A DNA stretch of 64,000 nucleotides, taken from NCBI RefSeq assembly GCF_003124125.1, contig NZ_QCXQ01000002.1, positions 519,068-583,067 of the forward strand, read 5' to 3'. Below are positions 50,789 to 58,701 of the stretch, piece after piece (the first letter of the stretch is position 1; the number at the start of each line of letters is the position of its first letter). The DNA comes from Levilactobacillus bambusae. Its GTDB lineage: Bacteria > Bacillota > Bacilli > Lactobacillales > Lactobacillaceae. Under the pieces are notes generated by a model, which was not told the DNA's origin, ran no database searches, and saw only the letters and a list, made by a program, of their open reading frames with translations. The translations under genes and the position numbers were made by a program.

Positions 50789-51784
50789 ATGAAAAAATTT
50801 ATTGTCGATGGGCAGTATGCTCAATTGCTGCAACATAACCATTTTGCCGTGGATAAGGTGTTAAAACGAGCAAAGTTACCTGAAAACCTATTTACCCAAC
50901 ATACAATCAGGTTAACTGAACCAGAATATTATTCACTGATGAATGCCATTGAAGCGCAGGCTCCAGATCAACAAGCCTTGCTTCAATTAGCAACGTATAG
51001 TGGGATTGAAACCTTTGCGGCTCCTATTTTAGCAGCATATTGTAGTGAAAATGGCCTTAAATTCATCAAACGTTTAGGCCAGTATAAGCAATTGATCGGC
51101 CCCATTGTCTATCAAATCAAGGCAGACCAAGAGACTGTTACAGTAACTTTGCAATCATTGAATGATTTACCAATTGAATCTAAATTCTATGTTACTAGTG
51201 AATTATTATTTTTAGTTAATTTACTATCTCAGGGAACCGAAACTAAAATTAAACCGCTCAAAATAACGTCAACGTTTAAAATATTGGAACCAAGTTTAAT
51301 CTCTGACTTAGGCATTGAACCAACTGTAGGAACCACCAACAGGATTACATTTAAAACTGTTGATTTGGAACTGCCTTTTTTAACTAATAATGAAGCCTTA
51401 AGAGATTACCTAACGCCAGAATTAAAGCGCCGTTTGTCTGAATTAGAAGTAGATGAATCTTTCGGCGCGCAAGTTCGAAGTGCGTTAGTTGATTTATTAC
51501 CAACTGGGGAATGTACGATTGATGACGTAGCTATCAAATTAAATATTAGTAAACGAACTTTACAACGTAAACTAAAAGCAGAGAAGACTAGTTTTCAAAA
51601 ACAAATTAACAGTGTTCGCGAAATGTTAGCGAAGAATTATTTGAAAAATACAACCCTAGCTTCAGATGAAATTGCCTATTTATTAGGTTACTTAGAAGTA
51701 AATTCTTTTTTACGTGCCTTTACGATTTGGACAGGAATGAGTCTCAGCGAGTACCGCAAACAACTGGCACCAACTGATAAATAA
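50789..51784 (+). CDS. AraC-family regulator (OruR/ArgR-like sensor domain)
   Basis: 331 residues. The N-terminal 190 residues resemble the Arabinose_bd/OruR-type domain found in regulators of the GadX/OruR group (LLQLATYSGIETFAAPILAAY at about 68). C-terminal AraC domain with two helix-turn-helix units: CTIDDVAIKLNISKRTLQRKLKAE (about 248-271) and SSDEIAYLLGYLEVNSFLRAF-like (about 292-312), then WTGMSLSEYRK. Such regulators usually act on the neighbouring gene, here the SDR with which it forms an operon. AT-rich codon use as in the SDR. Confidence 0.85.
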   Translation: MKKFIVDGQYAQLLQHNHFAVDKVLKRAKLPENLFTQHTIRLTEPEYYSLMNAIEAQAPDQQALLQLATYSGIETFAAPILAAYCSENGLKFIKRLGQYKQLIGPIVYQIKADQETVTVTLQSLNDLPIESKFYVTSELLFLVNLLSQGTETKIKPLKITSTFKILEPSLISDLGIEPTVGTTNRITFKTVDLELPFLTNNEALRDYLTPELKRRLSELEVDESFGAQVRSALVDLLPTGECTIDDVAIKLNISKRTLQRKLKAEKTSFQKQINSVREMLAKNYLKNTTLASDEIAYLLGYLEVNSFLRAFTIWTGMSLSEYRKQLAPTDK

Positions 51785-51807
51785 CTGACACAAATTATAT
51801 GCAAAAT

Positions 51808-51842
51808 AATCCTCTTCAAGCTAACCTATCTTGAGAGGGATT
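51808..51842 (+). terminator. Terminator of the SDR-AraC operon
   Basis: 13-bp stem AATCCTCTTCAAG/CTTGAGAGGGATT with a 9-base loop, followed by CTTTTTATT. Confidence 0.82.
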
Positions 51843-52339
51843 CTTTTTATTATTGCATCTCATTAAACGATCTCATTGAGAAGAAATCAATGGGTAAGGC
51901 TTAATAACCCAATTAAAACGTTCATTCCCCTTAACAAGACAGTAGGTTGATAAATGGGCACTGTTTTAAACCTAGTTAAAATTCCTTTAGTGCTCATTGC
52001 GGTTGCAAACGCTAGCTTAAGTAATACTCTTCGTTCAGGTTTGGCATCCACCGCAATAGCTGGTGAGCAGAACTGATTGCTTGGATCGTGAGTGGACATC
52101 TAGGGTCTTATTAAATTTATTTTTTTAAATGGACCATAAAGATTGGGCAGTCCGATTCCTCAGCATCGTAATTATCCGCTTTAATTTGTTAGACGGAAAA
52201 AGCGGGGGTGGGGAGATCTTGAGGATTTACCTAACTGACACATCCTCTAAGTAACAGTGCTAGCTTTTTAGGGTTTAAAGCTCTATGATGACCCTAGTTA
52301 CAGATGATAAAGTTCGCAAACGACTTGGAGGGATTTAGT
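51843..52339. other. Gap without a convincing gene
   Basis: About 500 bases. An open frame of 70 codons on the minus strand (51887-52099) has no ribosome binding site and matches no family I know; it may be debris of a lost gene. At 52211-52230 GGGAGATCTTGAGGATTTAC is a clear remnant of the left end of a family A repeat (consensus GGGAGATCTTGAGGATTAAC). The last 20 bases hold the ribosome binding site GGAGGG of the next gene. Confidence 0.5.
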
Positions 52340-52993
52340 ATGAATCTACTTATTTTGGGTGCCAACGGGCAAATTGCTCAGATTATCGAACATCGAATTC
52401 TAACGGAAGATCAATTTAAGGACGTTAATTTGACGCTGTTTCTTCGTGACCGCTCACGGCTGAGCCAGCTAGACAATAATCCTCGGGTTACTTTAATCGA
52501 AGGGGATTTAAAGGATGCGGCCGTCGTTCAATCAGCCATGGCAAATCAACAGATGGTTCTATTAGCAACGGTAGATACCGATCCTAAAAACACCCTAACT
52601 AAGAACGTCATTACGGGGATGCAGCAGGCCAAGGTTGACCGGCTCTTAGCGGCTAGCTCAATTGGAATCTACGGCGAAGAACCCAACCCTCAGTTCCACT
52701 CTTGGAACCAAACGACGTTGAGCGGGGCTCTAAAACCCATGCGTCAAGCTGCCGAACTCATTGAAAATTCCGGCTTAACTTACACCATTATGCGGTTTGC
52801 CTGGTTAAACGATCGGGATCAAATCCAATACCAAGTGACTAAACGGGGCGAAAAATTTGCGGGCGGTTCTGGTTCCCGTCAGAGTATGGCCGACGCCGCC
52901 CTAAAGATTATCGCTGACCCAGCCCTCGGTGCTGATGACGTCATTGGCATCGCAGATCCCGAAACTAAGGATGCACCGTCAGTCGTTTATTAA
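52340..52993 (+). CDS. NAD(P)-binding atypical SDR (NmrA/SDR_a5-like)
   Basis: 217 residues, paralogue of the protein at 18437-19075. Rossmann motif LLILGANGQIAQIIEHRIL (3-21), FLRDRSRLSQLD at about 35 (Arg for NADPH), LIEGDLKDAAVV, VDRLLAASSIGIYGEEP at about 107 and YTIMRFAWLNDRDQI at about 150. No YxxxK. GGAGGG lies seven bases before ATG 52340; the in-frame ATG at 52304 is unsupported. Monocistronic, followed by a family B element. Function unknown; possible redox-sensing or quinone reductase. Confidence 0.82.
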   Translation: MNLLILGANGQIAQIIEHRILTEDQFKDVNLTLFLRDRSRLSQLDNNPRVTLIEGDLKDAAVVQSAMANQQMVLLATVDTDPKNTLTKNVITGMQQAKVDRLLAASSIGIYGEEPNPQFHSWNQTTLSGALKPMRQAAELIENSGLTYTIMRFAWLNDRDQIQYQVTKRGEKFAGGSGSRQSMADAALKIIADPALGADDVIGIADPETKDAPSVVY

Positions 52994-53009
52994 TTAAAAT
53001 TATTTTTAT

Positions 53010-53111
53010 GAACCCACAACAAAATAAGCAGCGTAGCCAATTCCGATTACAACGAATCGAATTCAGCCACGCTGCTTATTTGTCAGGTCTAAACATCTTA
53101 TCGTTCAGCCT
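53010..53111. repeat. Family B structured repeat
   Basis: AAATAAGCAGCGT/ACGCTGCTTATTT (53022-53034/53069-53081) around ATTCCGATT...AATCGAATT, then TCTAAACATCTTA in place of CTGAACGTCTTA. Lies between the converging SDR and OpuA genes, where it may terminate both. Confidence 0.72.
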
Positions 53112-53115
53112 TTAT

Positions 53116-54024
53116 TTACTCATTATTCTTCAAATCTTCAATTGAATTAATATTGGTCATATACTTTGGCACCGCTAATCCCACACGGGCACCCTTTAAA
53201 TTTGTGCCAAGGTCAACGAACTTACCCTGATAATCGTGGTAGTATTTCGCTGACGTTGTAGGAAGCCAAGCCGCAACCTGAGCGTCGGCAACGTTGGTCG
53301 CAATCGAAGCCCACATGGGTTGCATTTCCATGGCTTGAATCGTCACCTTATAGCCTAAGCCCCGGAGAACTTCTGCAACGACATTGGTCGAGGCAATCTC
53401 TGAATCCCAAGCCACATAGGTCATCTTAAGCGTGGGATGCCCCGAGACCTTCTTAATCCCCTTCGTCCACGACTTCACCTGGTCCGGGTGGGCCTGAATC
53501 CATTCCTTAGCCGCCCGCTCAGGATCCTTACCGTTATTAACCTGAATCATCACCTGAGACATTTCAGTGGGAGTCCAGTGAAACCGGTCTAGCATTTCAT
53601 AGGCCTCAGGCTTATCCTGCTTTAACCCCTTCCGAACAATGGTATGAATGTTTTCCGATTTCCCGTAAACGTGTTTAGGATCCTTCAAGAACTTAATCGG
53701 GTACTTGGTAAACATCCAGTGCGGCTGCCAACCCGTGATGACGATTGGTTCATGGTGACGGATGGCCTTGTCGAGGGTGCTGGTCATGGCGGCCGTCGAA
53801 CTCGTTTGCAACTGCCAATTATCCTTGGTCAAGCCGTACTCTGTTAACGCTTTTTGGGTGGTCGCCATAATTCCGGCTCCAGCATCAATCCCCGTAATCG
53901 TATAGTTAATTTGCGGCCCCAACGGTTTCTTAGCGTTGTACTCGGGAGCCTTCGTACTACAGCCACTCAGTAGTAGGCCCAGCAGGAGCGCCACCGGGAG
54001 AAGAAAACGCAGCTTCTTTTTCAT
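53116..54024 (-). CDS. opuAC: Glycine betaine-binding lipoprotein of ABC transporter
   Basis: 302 residues. Lipoprotein signal peptide KKKLRFLLPVALLLGLLLSGC with lipobox LSGC, Cys at about 22, so anchored to the outer face of the membrane. The body is an OpuAC-type solute-binding domain, with the ligand-cage Trp residues in VITGWQPHWMFTKY (about 96-109) and VAWDSEIASTNVV (about 203). Captures glycine betaine or related quaternary amines. Two ATGs follow GGGGGG; the second, at 54024, has the proper spacing of six bases. Last gene of the three-gene operon. Confidence 0.9.
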   Translation of the reverse strand: MKKKLRFLLPVALLLGLLLSGCSTKAPEYNAKKPLGPQINYTITGIDAGAGIMATTQKALTEYGLTKDNWQLQTSSTAAMTSTLDKAIRHHEPIVITGWQPHWMFTKYPIKFLKDPKHVYGKSENIHTIVRKGLKQDKPEAYEMLDRFHWTPTEMSQVMIQVNNGKDPERAAKEWIQAHPDQVKSWTKGIKKVSGHPTLKMTYVAWDSEIASTNVVAEVLRGLGYKVTIQAMEMQPMWASIATNVADAQVAAWLPTTSAKYYHDYQGKFVDLGTNLKGARVGLAVPKYMTNINSIEDLKNNE

Positions 54025-54035
54025 CGTCATCCCCC

Positions 54036-54881
54036 CTACTTGTTCTTTGACTGGTTAAACGCCTGGGTCACCCGATCCAAGATGATCGCTAAAATCACAA
54101 TGGCAAACCCAGCGGTAAACCCGCTTCCGGCGTCATTCCGACCCACGGCAAAGTAAACCTTGGTTCCGAGTCCCATTGCCCCAATCATGGAAGCAATCAC
54201 GACCATGGAGAGCGACAGCATCATGCTTTGGTTCACCCCCGCCATAATGGTTGACTTGGCGATCGGAAGCTGAACCTGCGTCAGTTTTTGCCAACTGGTG
54301 GAGCCAAAGGAATTAGCGGCTTCGATCAGATCATAAGGGACCTGACGAATCCCTAAGTTCGTCATCCGGACGGTTGGCGGCATCGCAAAAATCACGGAGG
54401 CGACGACCCCCGGAGCCATCCCAATCCCAAAGAATGCGACGGCTGGAATCAGGTAAACAAAGGCGGGCATCGTCTGCATGAAGTCCAAGATCGGGTTCAC
54501 AACGGTGCGTACCTTATCGCTCTTCGCCATCCAGATCCCCAGTGGAATTCCAATTACTATGGCAATCAAGCTGGATGTTAAGACCAGCGTCAGCGTTTGG
54601 GTCATATCCCGCCAGTAGCCCTGGTTAGAAATGTACCAAAAGCCAAAGAATTCCAGCAGGAGCAAACTCCATTTCTGTTTTTTCCGGTTTAAATAAAGGG
54701 TGAGGCCCATAATAATGGCAACAAATAACCATTGGGGCAGTAAATCAAATAGCCATTGAAACGAGTTAATGATGGCGTTTAAAAAGTTCGTTATGGCTTG
54801 AAAAAAGCCCTCAAACTGCGTCAACCAGCTAACAAACTCGTTGACCCACTTCGCTAACGGCAGCTTTGGCAGACTAGTCAT
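54036..54881 (-). CDS. opuAB: Glycine betaine ABC transporter permease
   Basis: 281 residues. Hydrophobic N-terminal segments (about 20-85) followed by the binding-protein-dependent permease core with TLTLVLTSSLIAIVIGIPLG, MQTMPAFVYLIPAVAFFGIG and the EAA-loop-like sequence IEAANSFGSTSWQKLTQVQLP (about 185-205) that contacts the ATPase. Length matches OpuAB/ProW. ATG at 54881 has GGAGG eight bases upstream and overlaps the end of the ATPase gene by eight bases, so the two are translationally coupled. Confidence 0.92.
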   Translation of the reverse strand: MTSLPKLPLAKWVNEFVSWLTQFEGFFQAITNFLNAIINSFQWLFDLLPQWLFVAIIMGLTLYLNRKKQKWSLLLLEFFGFWYISNQGYWRDMTQTLTLVLTSSLIAIVIGIPLGIWMAKSDKVRTVVNPILDFMQTMPAFVYLIPAVAFFGIGMAPGVVASVIFAMPPTVRMTNLGIRQVPYDLIEAANSFGSTSWQKLTQVQLPIAKSTIMAGVNQSMMLSLSMVVIASMIGAMGLGTKVYFAVGRNDAGSGFTAGFAIVILAIILDRVTQAFNQSKNK

Positions 54882-56073
54882 GGCTGTCACCTCCATTCCC
54901 GTTTAACGCATCCAGTACGGCTCCCCGAATAATAATGCCTTGAAGTCGGTTTCGATCGTCCAACACGGCAATGGGCAGCGGAGAATGCGACGCTTCATCC
55001 ATCATACTCTTTAGGGGCGTGTCCATTTCGACCGTTGGCACATCATGATTAATGATGCTGGACAGATCCCGGTTATTATCCTTGATGAGCTGAATGACGT
55101 CGCGGGCATCTACTAACCCGACCATGTGGTGCTGATTATCAATGACGTACAGACTGGAAATTTCATTTTCCCGCATCCGCCGAAGCGTAATCCGGGGCCC
55201 GTCCTTGTCAATGTTAACCGTTACGGGCCGGATCATTACCCGACTGGCGGTTAAGACCTTGCTTCGGTCCACGTCCTCAATAAACCGTTCCACATAATCG
55301 TTAGCGGGGTGCGTTAAGATTTCTTCCGGAGAGCCGATTTGAACGATTTCACCGTCCCGCATGATCATAATGTGGTCCCCAATTCGCAGGGCCTCGTTTA
55401 AGTCGTGGGAAATAAAAATAATCGTTTTTTGCATGTTTTCCTGTAAATCCAGCAGTTCATTCTGCATTTCCTTCCGGTTCAATGGATCAAGGGCCGAAAA
55501 TGCTTCATCCATGAGCAGAATTTCTGGGTCGTTGGCTAACGCCCGGGCGAGCCCAACCCGCTGCTGCATACCCCCAGAAAGCTGGGTTGGGTACTGATCG
55601 TTATAACCCGTTAACCCCACCATTTCGAGTGCGTCATTGGCCTGTTTTTCCCGGGTGGCCTTATCAACTCCCTGGATTTCCAAACCGTATTCCGCGTTTT
55701 CCAGGACCGTTCGATTAGGTAATAGGGCAAAATTTTGGAAAACCATACTCATCTTATGCCGCCGTATTTCACGCAGCTCATCCTTTGACATGGCCATGAC
55801 GTCTTGACCATCCAAAATCACCTGACCGTTTGTCGGTTCAATTAACCGGTTCAGCATTCGAATCGTCGTGGATTTTCCGCTTCCGGACAACCCCATGATG
55901 ACGAAAATCTCACCTTCATCAACCGTGAAGTTAGCCCGGTCAACACCCACTGTGGCGCCGGTTTCCTTTAAAATATCCGCTTTGCTGGCTCCTGCCATGA
56001 GGAGCTCCTTTGCTTTGTTGACCCGTTTTCCAAAAATTTTAGTCAAATTTTTGACTTCTACTTTGGTAGTCAA
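54874..56073 (-). CDS. opuAA: Glycine betaine ABC transporter ATP-binding protein
   Basis: 399 residues. ABC domain with Walker A VIMGLSGSGKSTTIRML (about 58-74), Q-loop MVFQNFALLPNRTV, signature QLSGGMQQRVGLARAL (about 163-178) and Walker B EILLMDEAFSALDPLNR, followed by tandem CBS domains (about 275-395) that sense ionic strength or c-di-AMP in homologues. TTG start at 56073 with GGAGG seven bases upstream. First gene of opuAA-AB-AC; import of osmoprotectants under osmotic stress. A terminator-like hairpin at 56126-56161 lies in its leader. Confidence 0.94.
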   Translation of the reverse strand: MTTKVEVKNLTKIFGKRVNKAKELLMAGASKADILKETGATVGVDRANFTVDEGEIFVIMGLSGSGKSTTIRMLNRLIEPTNGQVILDGQDVMAMSKDELREIRRHKMSMVFQNFALLPNRTVLENAEYGLEIQGVDKATREKQANDALEMVGLTGYNDQYPTQLSGGMQQRVGLARALANDPEILLMDEAFSALDPLNRKEMQNELLDLQENMQKTIIFISHDLNEALRIGDHIMIMRDGEIVQIGSPEEILTHPANDYVERFIEDVDRSKVLTASRVMIRPVTVNIDKDGPRITLRRMRENEISSLYVIDNQHHMVGLVDARDVIQLIKDNNRDLSSIINHDVPTVEMDTPLKSMMDEASHSPLPIAVLDDRNRLQGIIIRGAVLDALNGNGGDSHD

Positions 56074-56125
56074 GCAACACCCTCCTTTGGTTTCTTAAAT
56101 TTGTCCGAATCGGACCCTAATATGC

Positions 56126-56161
56126 AAAAAAAGAACCTATCTAAGCGATAAGTTCTTTTTT
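56126..56161. terminator. Hairpin with U tract in the opuA leader
   Basis: AAAAAAGAAC.../...GTTCTTTTTT with inner TATC/GATA. On the minus strand it ends in a run of Ts about 50 bases upstream of opuAA, so it is either a leader attenuator or the end of a short transcript. GTCCGAATCGGAC at 56103-56115 is a second small inverted repeat. No known riboswitch consensus was recognised. Confidence 0.55.
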
Positions 56162-56234
56162 CAACCGTATATCAAAGCCTAACATAAATTGAAAATGATG
56201 TAAAATTGACCCCATAAAGTTACCTTTTTTCTTG

Positions 56235-56254
56235 CCCTATGGTTAACTATAGGG
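56235..56254. promoter_or_regulatory. Operator-like palindrome at the SDR promoter
   Basis: CCCTATGGTTAACTATAGGG, 20 bp with one mismatched pair. It lies between a TTGCCC (56232-56237) and TTTAAA (56255-56260), i.e. within a 17-bp spacer of a possible promoter for the gene at 56293. Confidence 0.45.
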
Positions 56255-56292
56255 TTTAAACTGAACCTAATCAAAATTGAGGAGGAGTCACC

Positions 56293-57327
56293 ATGTCAAT
56301 TAATCCACAGCAGCATCCCATTCAAAGTCCCTTTAACCAAACGTCAACCGCCAAGCAGGTCATGGCGGGAATTGACTTAGCCGGTAAGTCCGTGGTGATT
56401 ACCGGCGGATACAGTGGGCTGGGGTTAGTAACCACAAAGGCTTTGTTATCAGCCGGGGCGGCCGTTACGGTTCTCGCCCATTCCGTTACTAAGGCTCAAC
56501 GGGCCCTGAAACCCGATCCCCGGCTAAGCTTTGCTCAGGTGGATTTAATGTCCCCGAGTTCCATCGCTAACTTTGCGAACCAATATTTACAGAGGCATTC
56601 TTCGGTAGACCTATTGATTGAAGACGCCGGGATTATGTTTGCACCCCTCATGCGGGATAGTCGGGGAAACGAAGGCCACCTATCCACTAATTACCTCGGC
56701 CACTTTCAGTTAGCAACCGCCCTAATGCCTGCGTTAGCTGCAGCAAACGGCCGGATCGTCATCTTGACTTCACGGGCGGCCGCTTGGAACGGCGTTGATT
56801 TTGACGACCCTAATTTCAACCAGCGGCCCTACGACGACCACGTTGCCTATGCCCAATCCAAAACGGCGGATATTCTTTTAGCGGTCGAACTCGATCGCCG
56901 GTATCAAAACCAAGGCGTGCGCGCCTACGCGGTCCATCCTGGTTTAGTGCCAGGGACCGGACTAGGTCGGTTTGTTACCCACAGTAAAACGGTGTCTAAC
57001 GTCAGTGCCTTCATCATGAATAACCTCCAAGCAACCCGATTGATCAACCTGCGCAACCATTGGTCAGCCCACCGGCACCATCAAACTGAGTTCGACTACT
57101 TTAAGACGGTTCAGCAGGGCGCTGCCAGCACACTTTGGGCGGCAACTTCTCCCCTGCTCAGCACAATCGGCGGGGTCTTTATTGAGGACTGTAACGTTGG
57201 TACCGTTGTTCCCGCTGATAGCAAGTCCATCTACGGGGTTCGTCCCTGGGCCGTCGAGTCACAGCTGTCTGCCCGGCTTTGGCCCCTCGGTGAGGAACTG
57301 ATTCACCGGCCCGTGAAAAAACGTTGA
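56293..57327 (+). CDS. Short-chain dehydrogenase, retinol dehydrogenase-like
   Basis: 344 residues, longer than usual SDRs. SVVITGGYSGLGLVTTKALL (33-52), VDLLIEDAGIMFAPL at about 104 (EDAG replaces NNAG), active site VILTSRAAAWNGVDFDDPNF with YAQSKTADILLAVEL (Tyr-x-x-x-Lys) at about 194, and AVHPGLVPGTGLGRF. The layout matches the WWOX/retinol dehydrogenase-like SDRs that act on bulky hydrophobic carbonyls. GAGGAG precedes the ATG. The last codons overlap an AT palindrome. Substrate unknown. Confidence 0.84.
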   Translation: MSINPQQHPIQSPFNQTSTAKQVMAGIDLAGKSVVITGGYSGLGLVTTKALLSAGAAVTVLAHSVTKAQRALKPDPRLSFAQVDLMSPSSIANFANQYLQRHSSVDLLIEDAGIMFAPLMRDSRGNEGHLSTNYLGHFQLATALMPALAAANGRIVILTSRAAAWNGVDFDDPNFNQRPYDDHVAYAQSKTADILLAVELDRRYQNQGVRAYAVHPGLVPGTGLGRFVTHSKTVSNVSAFIMNNLQATRLINLRNHWSAHRHHQTEFDYFKTVQQGAASTLWAATSPLLSTIGGVFIEDCNVGTVVPADSKSIYGVRPWAVESQLSARLWPLGEELIHRPVKKR

Positions 57328-57360
57328 TTTTATTATTAATAATCATTAATAATAAAATCA
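57325..57360. repeat. AT-only 36-bp palindrome
   Basis: TGATTTTATTATTAAT-AATC-ATTAATAATAAAATCA, 16-bp perfect arms; it includes the TGA stop of the SDR. With no GC in the stem it is a poor terminator and may instead be a protein site for the downstream gene. Confidence 0.7.
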
Positions 57361-57439
57361 GGAGTAAAGATCGGGGATTTTCTTTTAGGCTCCGTTTAGC
57401 TACAATAAGGGAACATTAAAAAAACGAGGTTCTTACGCC

Positions 57440-57850
57440 ATGATAAAACCGATTAATCACGATCTCAAAACGTTATCCATCCCCGCATCACCCGCCACGC
57501 CAAGCGACAAAGCCGTTATATCAGACTTACTGGACACCTTACAGGCCAACAGCGCAACCTGCGTGGGAATGGCCGCGAACATGATTGGGGTGAACAAACA
57601 AATTATCGTGGTACAGATTGGCCCGTTTGCCGTTCCCATGGTCAATCCCAAGGTGGTCAAACGGTCGGATCCTTACCTAACCAGCGAAGGATGCTTATCC
57701 CTCAGCGGTGAACGGCCAACCACCCGATATCACCACGTTACCGTTCAGTACCTAGATCGGCAGTTCCAGCCCCAAGAACAAGCCTTTGATGACTTTGCGG
57801 CCCAGATTATCCAGCACGAGGTCGATCACTGCAACGGCATTTTAATTTAA
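57440..57850 (+). CDS. Peptide deformylase-like protein with altered motif I
   Basis: 136 residues, shorter than canonical peptide deformylases (about 165-190). Motif II EGCLSLSGE (about 83-91) with the metal-binding Cys and motif III IIQHEVDHCNGILI (about 123-136) with both His ligands and the catalytic Glu are intact. Motif I, normally GxGLAAxQ, reads CVGMAANMIGV (about 41-51): the Gln that stabilises the oxyanion is Met. Metal binding should be kept while activity on formyl-Met peptides may be weak or altered. Lactobacillales often carry such a short second deformylase-like gene next to a normal one elsewhere. ATG 57440 has a weak upstream AACGAGG. Confidence 0.8.
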   Translation: MIKPINHDLKTLSIPASPATPSDKAVISDLLDTLQANSATCVGMAANMIGVNKQIIVVQIGPFAVPMVNPKVVKRSDPYLTSEGCLSLSGERPTTRYHHVTVQYLDRQFQPQEQAFDDFAAQIIQHEVDHCNGILI

Positions 57851-57884
57851 TCTAACAAAAGCCACCGACCTAATGCTGCTGGGG

Positions 57885-58038
57885 TTCGGTCATTCGGCAC
57901 TTCGCTCAAAAAACGACTCTTGCAACGTAGTCCGAAAGCCCTTCATCCTTAACAGGATACTTTCGGACCAGGAATTACGGGATATAAGACAGACCACAAC
58001 TAAATAGGGAGGATGGTCTGAACGTCTTATCTCCCAGC
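57885..58038. repeat. Family B element, centre deleted
   Basis: TCCGAAAG/CTTTCGGA (57931-57938/57960-57967), then GGGATATAAGAC/GTCTTATCTCCC (57979-57990/58024-58035) enclosing AGACCACAACTAAATAGGG and GGTCTGAACGTCTTAT. The long inner stem present at 20552-20612 is missing here. Confidence 0.7.
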
Positions 58039-58046
58039 CCGTTTAT

Positions 58047-58058
58047 TTAGGCACCTAA
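58047..58058. promoter_or_regulatory. MarR operator 1
   Basis: TTAGGCACCTAA, inverted repeat with the centre G-C/C differing by one base from operator 2. It lies just upstream of the -35 box at 58067. Confidence 0.68.
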
Positions 58059-58066
58059 CAAAATCC

Positions 58067-58094
58067 TTGCATTCTGATGTCAGGTGCGTATACT
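58067..58094 (+). promoter_or_regulatory. Promoter of the MarR-ABC operon
   Basis: TTGCAT (58067-58072), 16-bp spacer, TATACT (58089-58094), flanked on both sides by TTAGGYACCTAA boxes. Confidence 0.65.
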
Positions 58095-58104
58095 TAGGAT
58101 CTTG

Positions 58105-58116
58105 TTAGGTACCTAA
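58105..58116. promoter_or_regulatory. MarR operator 2
   Basis: TTAGGTACCTAA, perfect 12-bp palindrome ten bases after the -10 box; 58 bp centre to centre from operator 1. Confidence 0.7.
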
Positions 58117-58140
58117 ATAAATTTTAAGGAAGTCGACAAA

Positions 58141-58689
58141 ATGACTGAAAAATCAAACGAAGTCATGCAGAACATGATGCGGATTATCAACGCCATCCGA
58201 AAAAACGGCGCCCGTCATTACCATTACCAATATAGTAGTCAAACCCGGGTGTTGGCCCTCATTGCGCAGCATCAGGATATCACCCAGAGTGAATTAAGCG
58301 AATTACTGGATATTCGCCCCTCATCCACCAGTGAACTGTTGAAAAAGCTGGAATCAAAGGGATTAGTGACCCGAAGTGCGGATCCTAACGATGGCCGGGT
58401 CTCCCACTTCACCCTCACGGACGCGGGCCAAAAGATTGCGAAGGAATTTCACGGGGATGCCATTAACGACCTGACGGAAAATCTCACCCAGAACCTCACT
58501 TCAGATGAGGTGGATCAGTTAAACCACCTCTTAGAAAAGGTCCTTGACGGATTCGAAACGGACGACGAGGACTTTAACGGTTGGTCCAGTGATGATTTTC
58601 GCCGGACGTTTAACCGCCACCGGGGTGGCCACGGATTTGGATTTCCACACGGCGACCGTCCCCGCGGCTTCTTTAACCCATTTCAATAG
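58141..58689 (+). CDS. MarR-family regulator of an ABC exporter
   Basis: 182 residues. Winged helix with ITQSELSELLDIRPSSTSELLKKLESKGLV (about 51-80) and wing RSADPNDGRVSHFTLT. The C-terminal tail is unusual for MarR: an acidic stretch FETDDEDFNGWSSDDF followed by a His/Gly/Arg-rich end HRGGHGFGFPHGDRPRGFF, which could bind metal or nucleic acid. Such tails occur in MarR proteins paired with LmrA-type exporters in lactobacilli. The ABC gene begins 12 bases later. Two TTAGGYACCTAA boxes flank the promoter, so it autoregulates. Confidence 0.87.
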   Translation: MTEKSNEVMQNMMRIINAIRKNGARHYHYQYSSQTRVLALIAQHQDITQSELSELLDIRPSSTSELLKKLESKGLVTRSADPNDGRVSHFTLTDAGQKIAKEFHGDAINDLTENLTQNLTSDEVDQLNHLLEKVLDGFETDDEDFNGWSSDDFRRTFNRHRGGHGFGFPHGDRPRGFFNPFQ

Positions 58690-58701
58690 GAGGTGGCCAC
58701 A

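Noticed and set aside
51887-52099. 70-codon minus-strand frame as a gene
   Set aside because: No ribosome binding site, no recognisable family, within a gap that also holds repeat debris.
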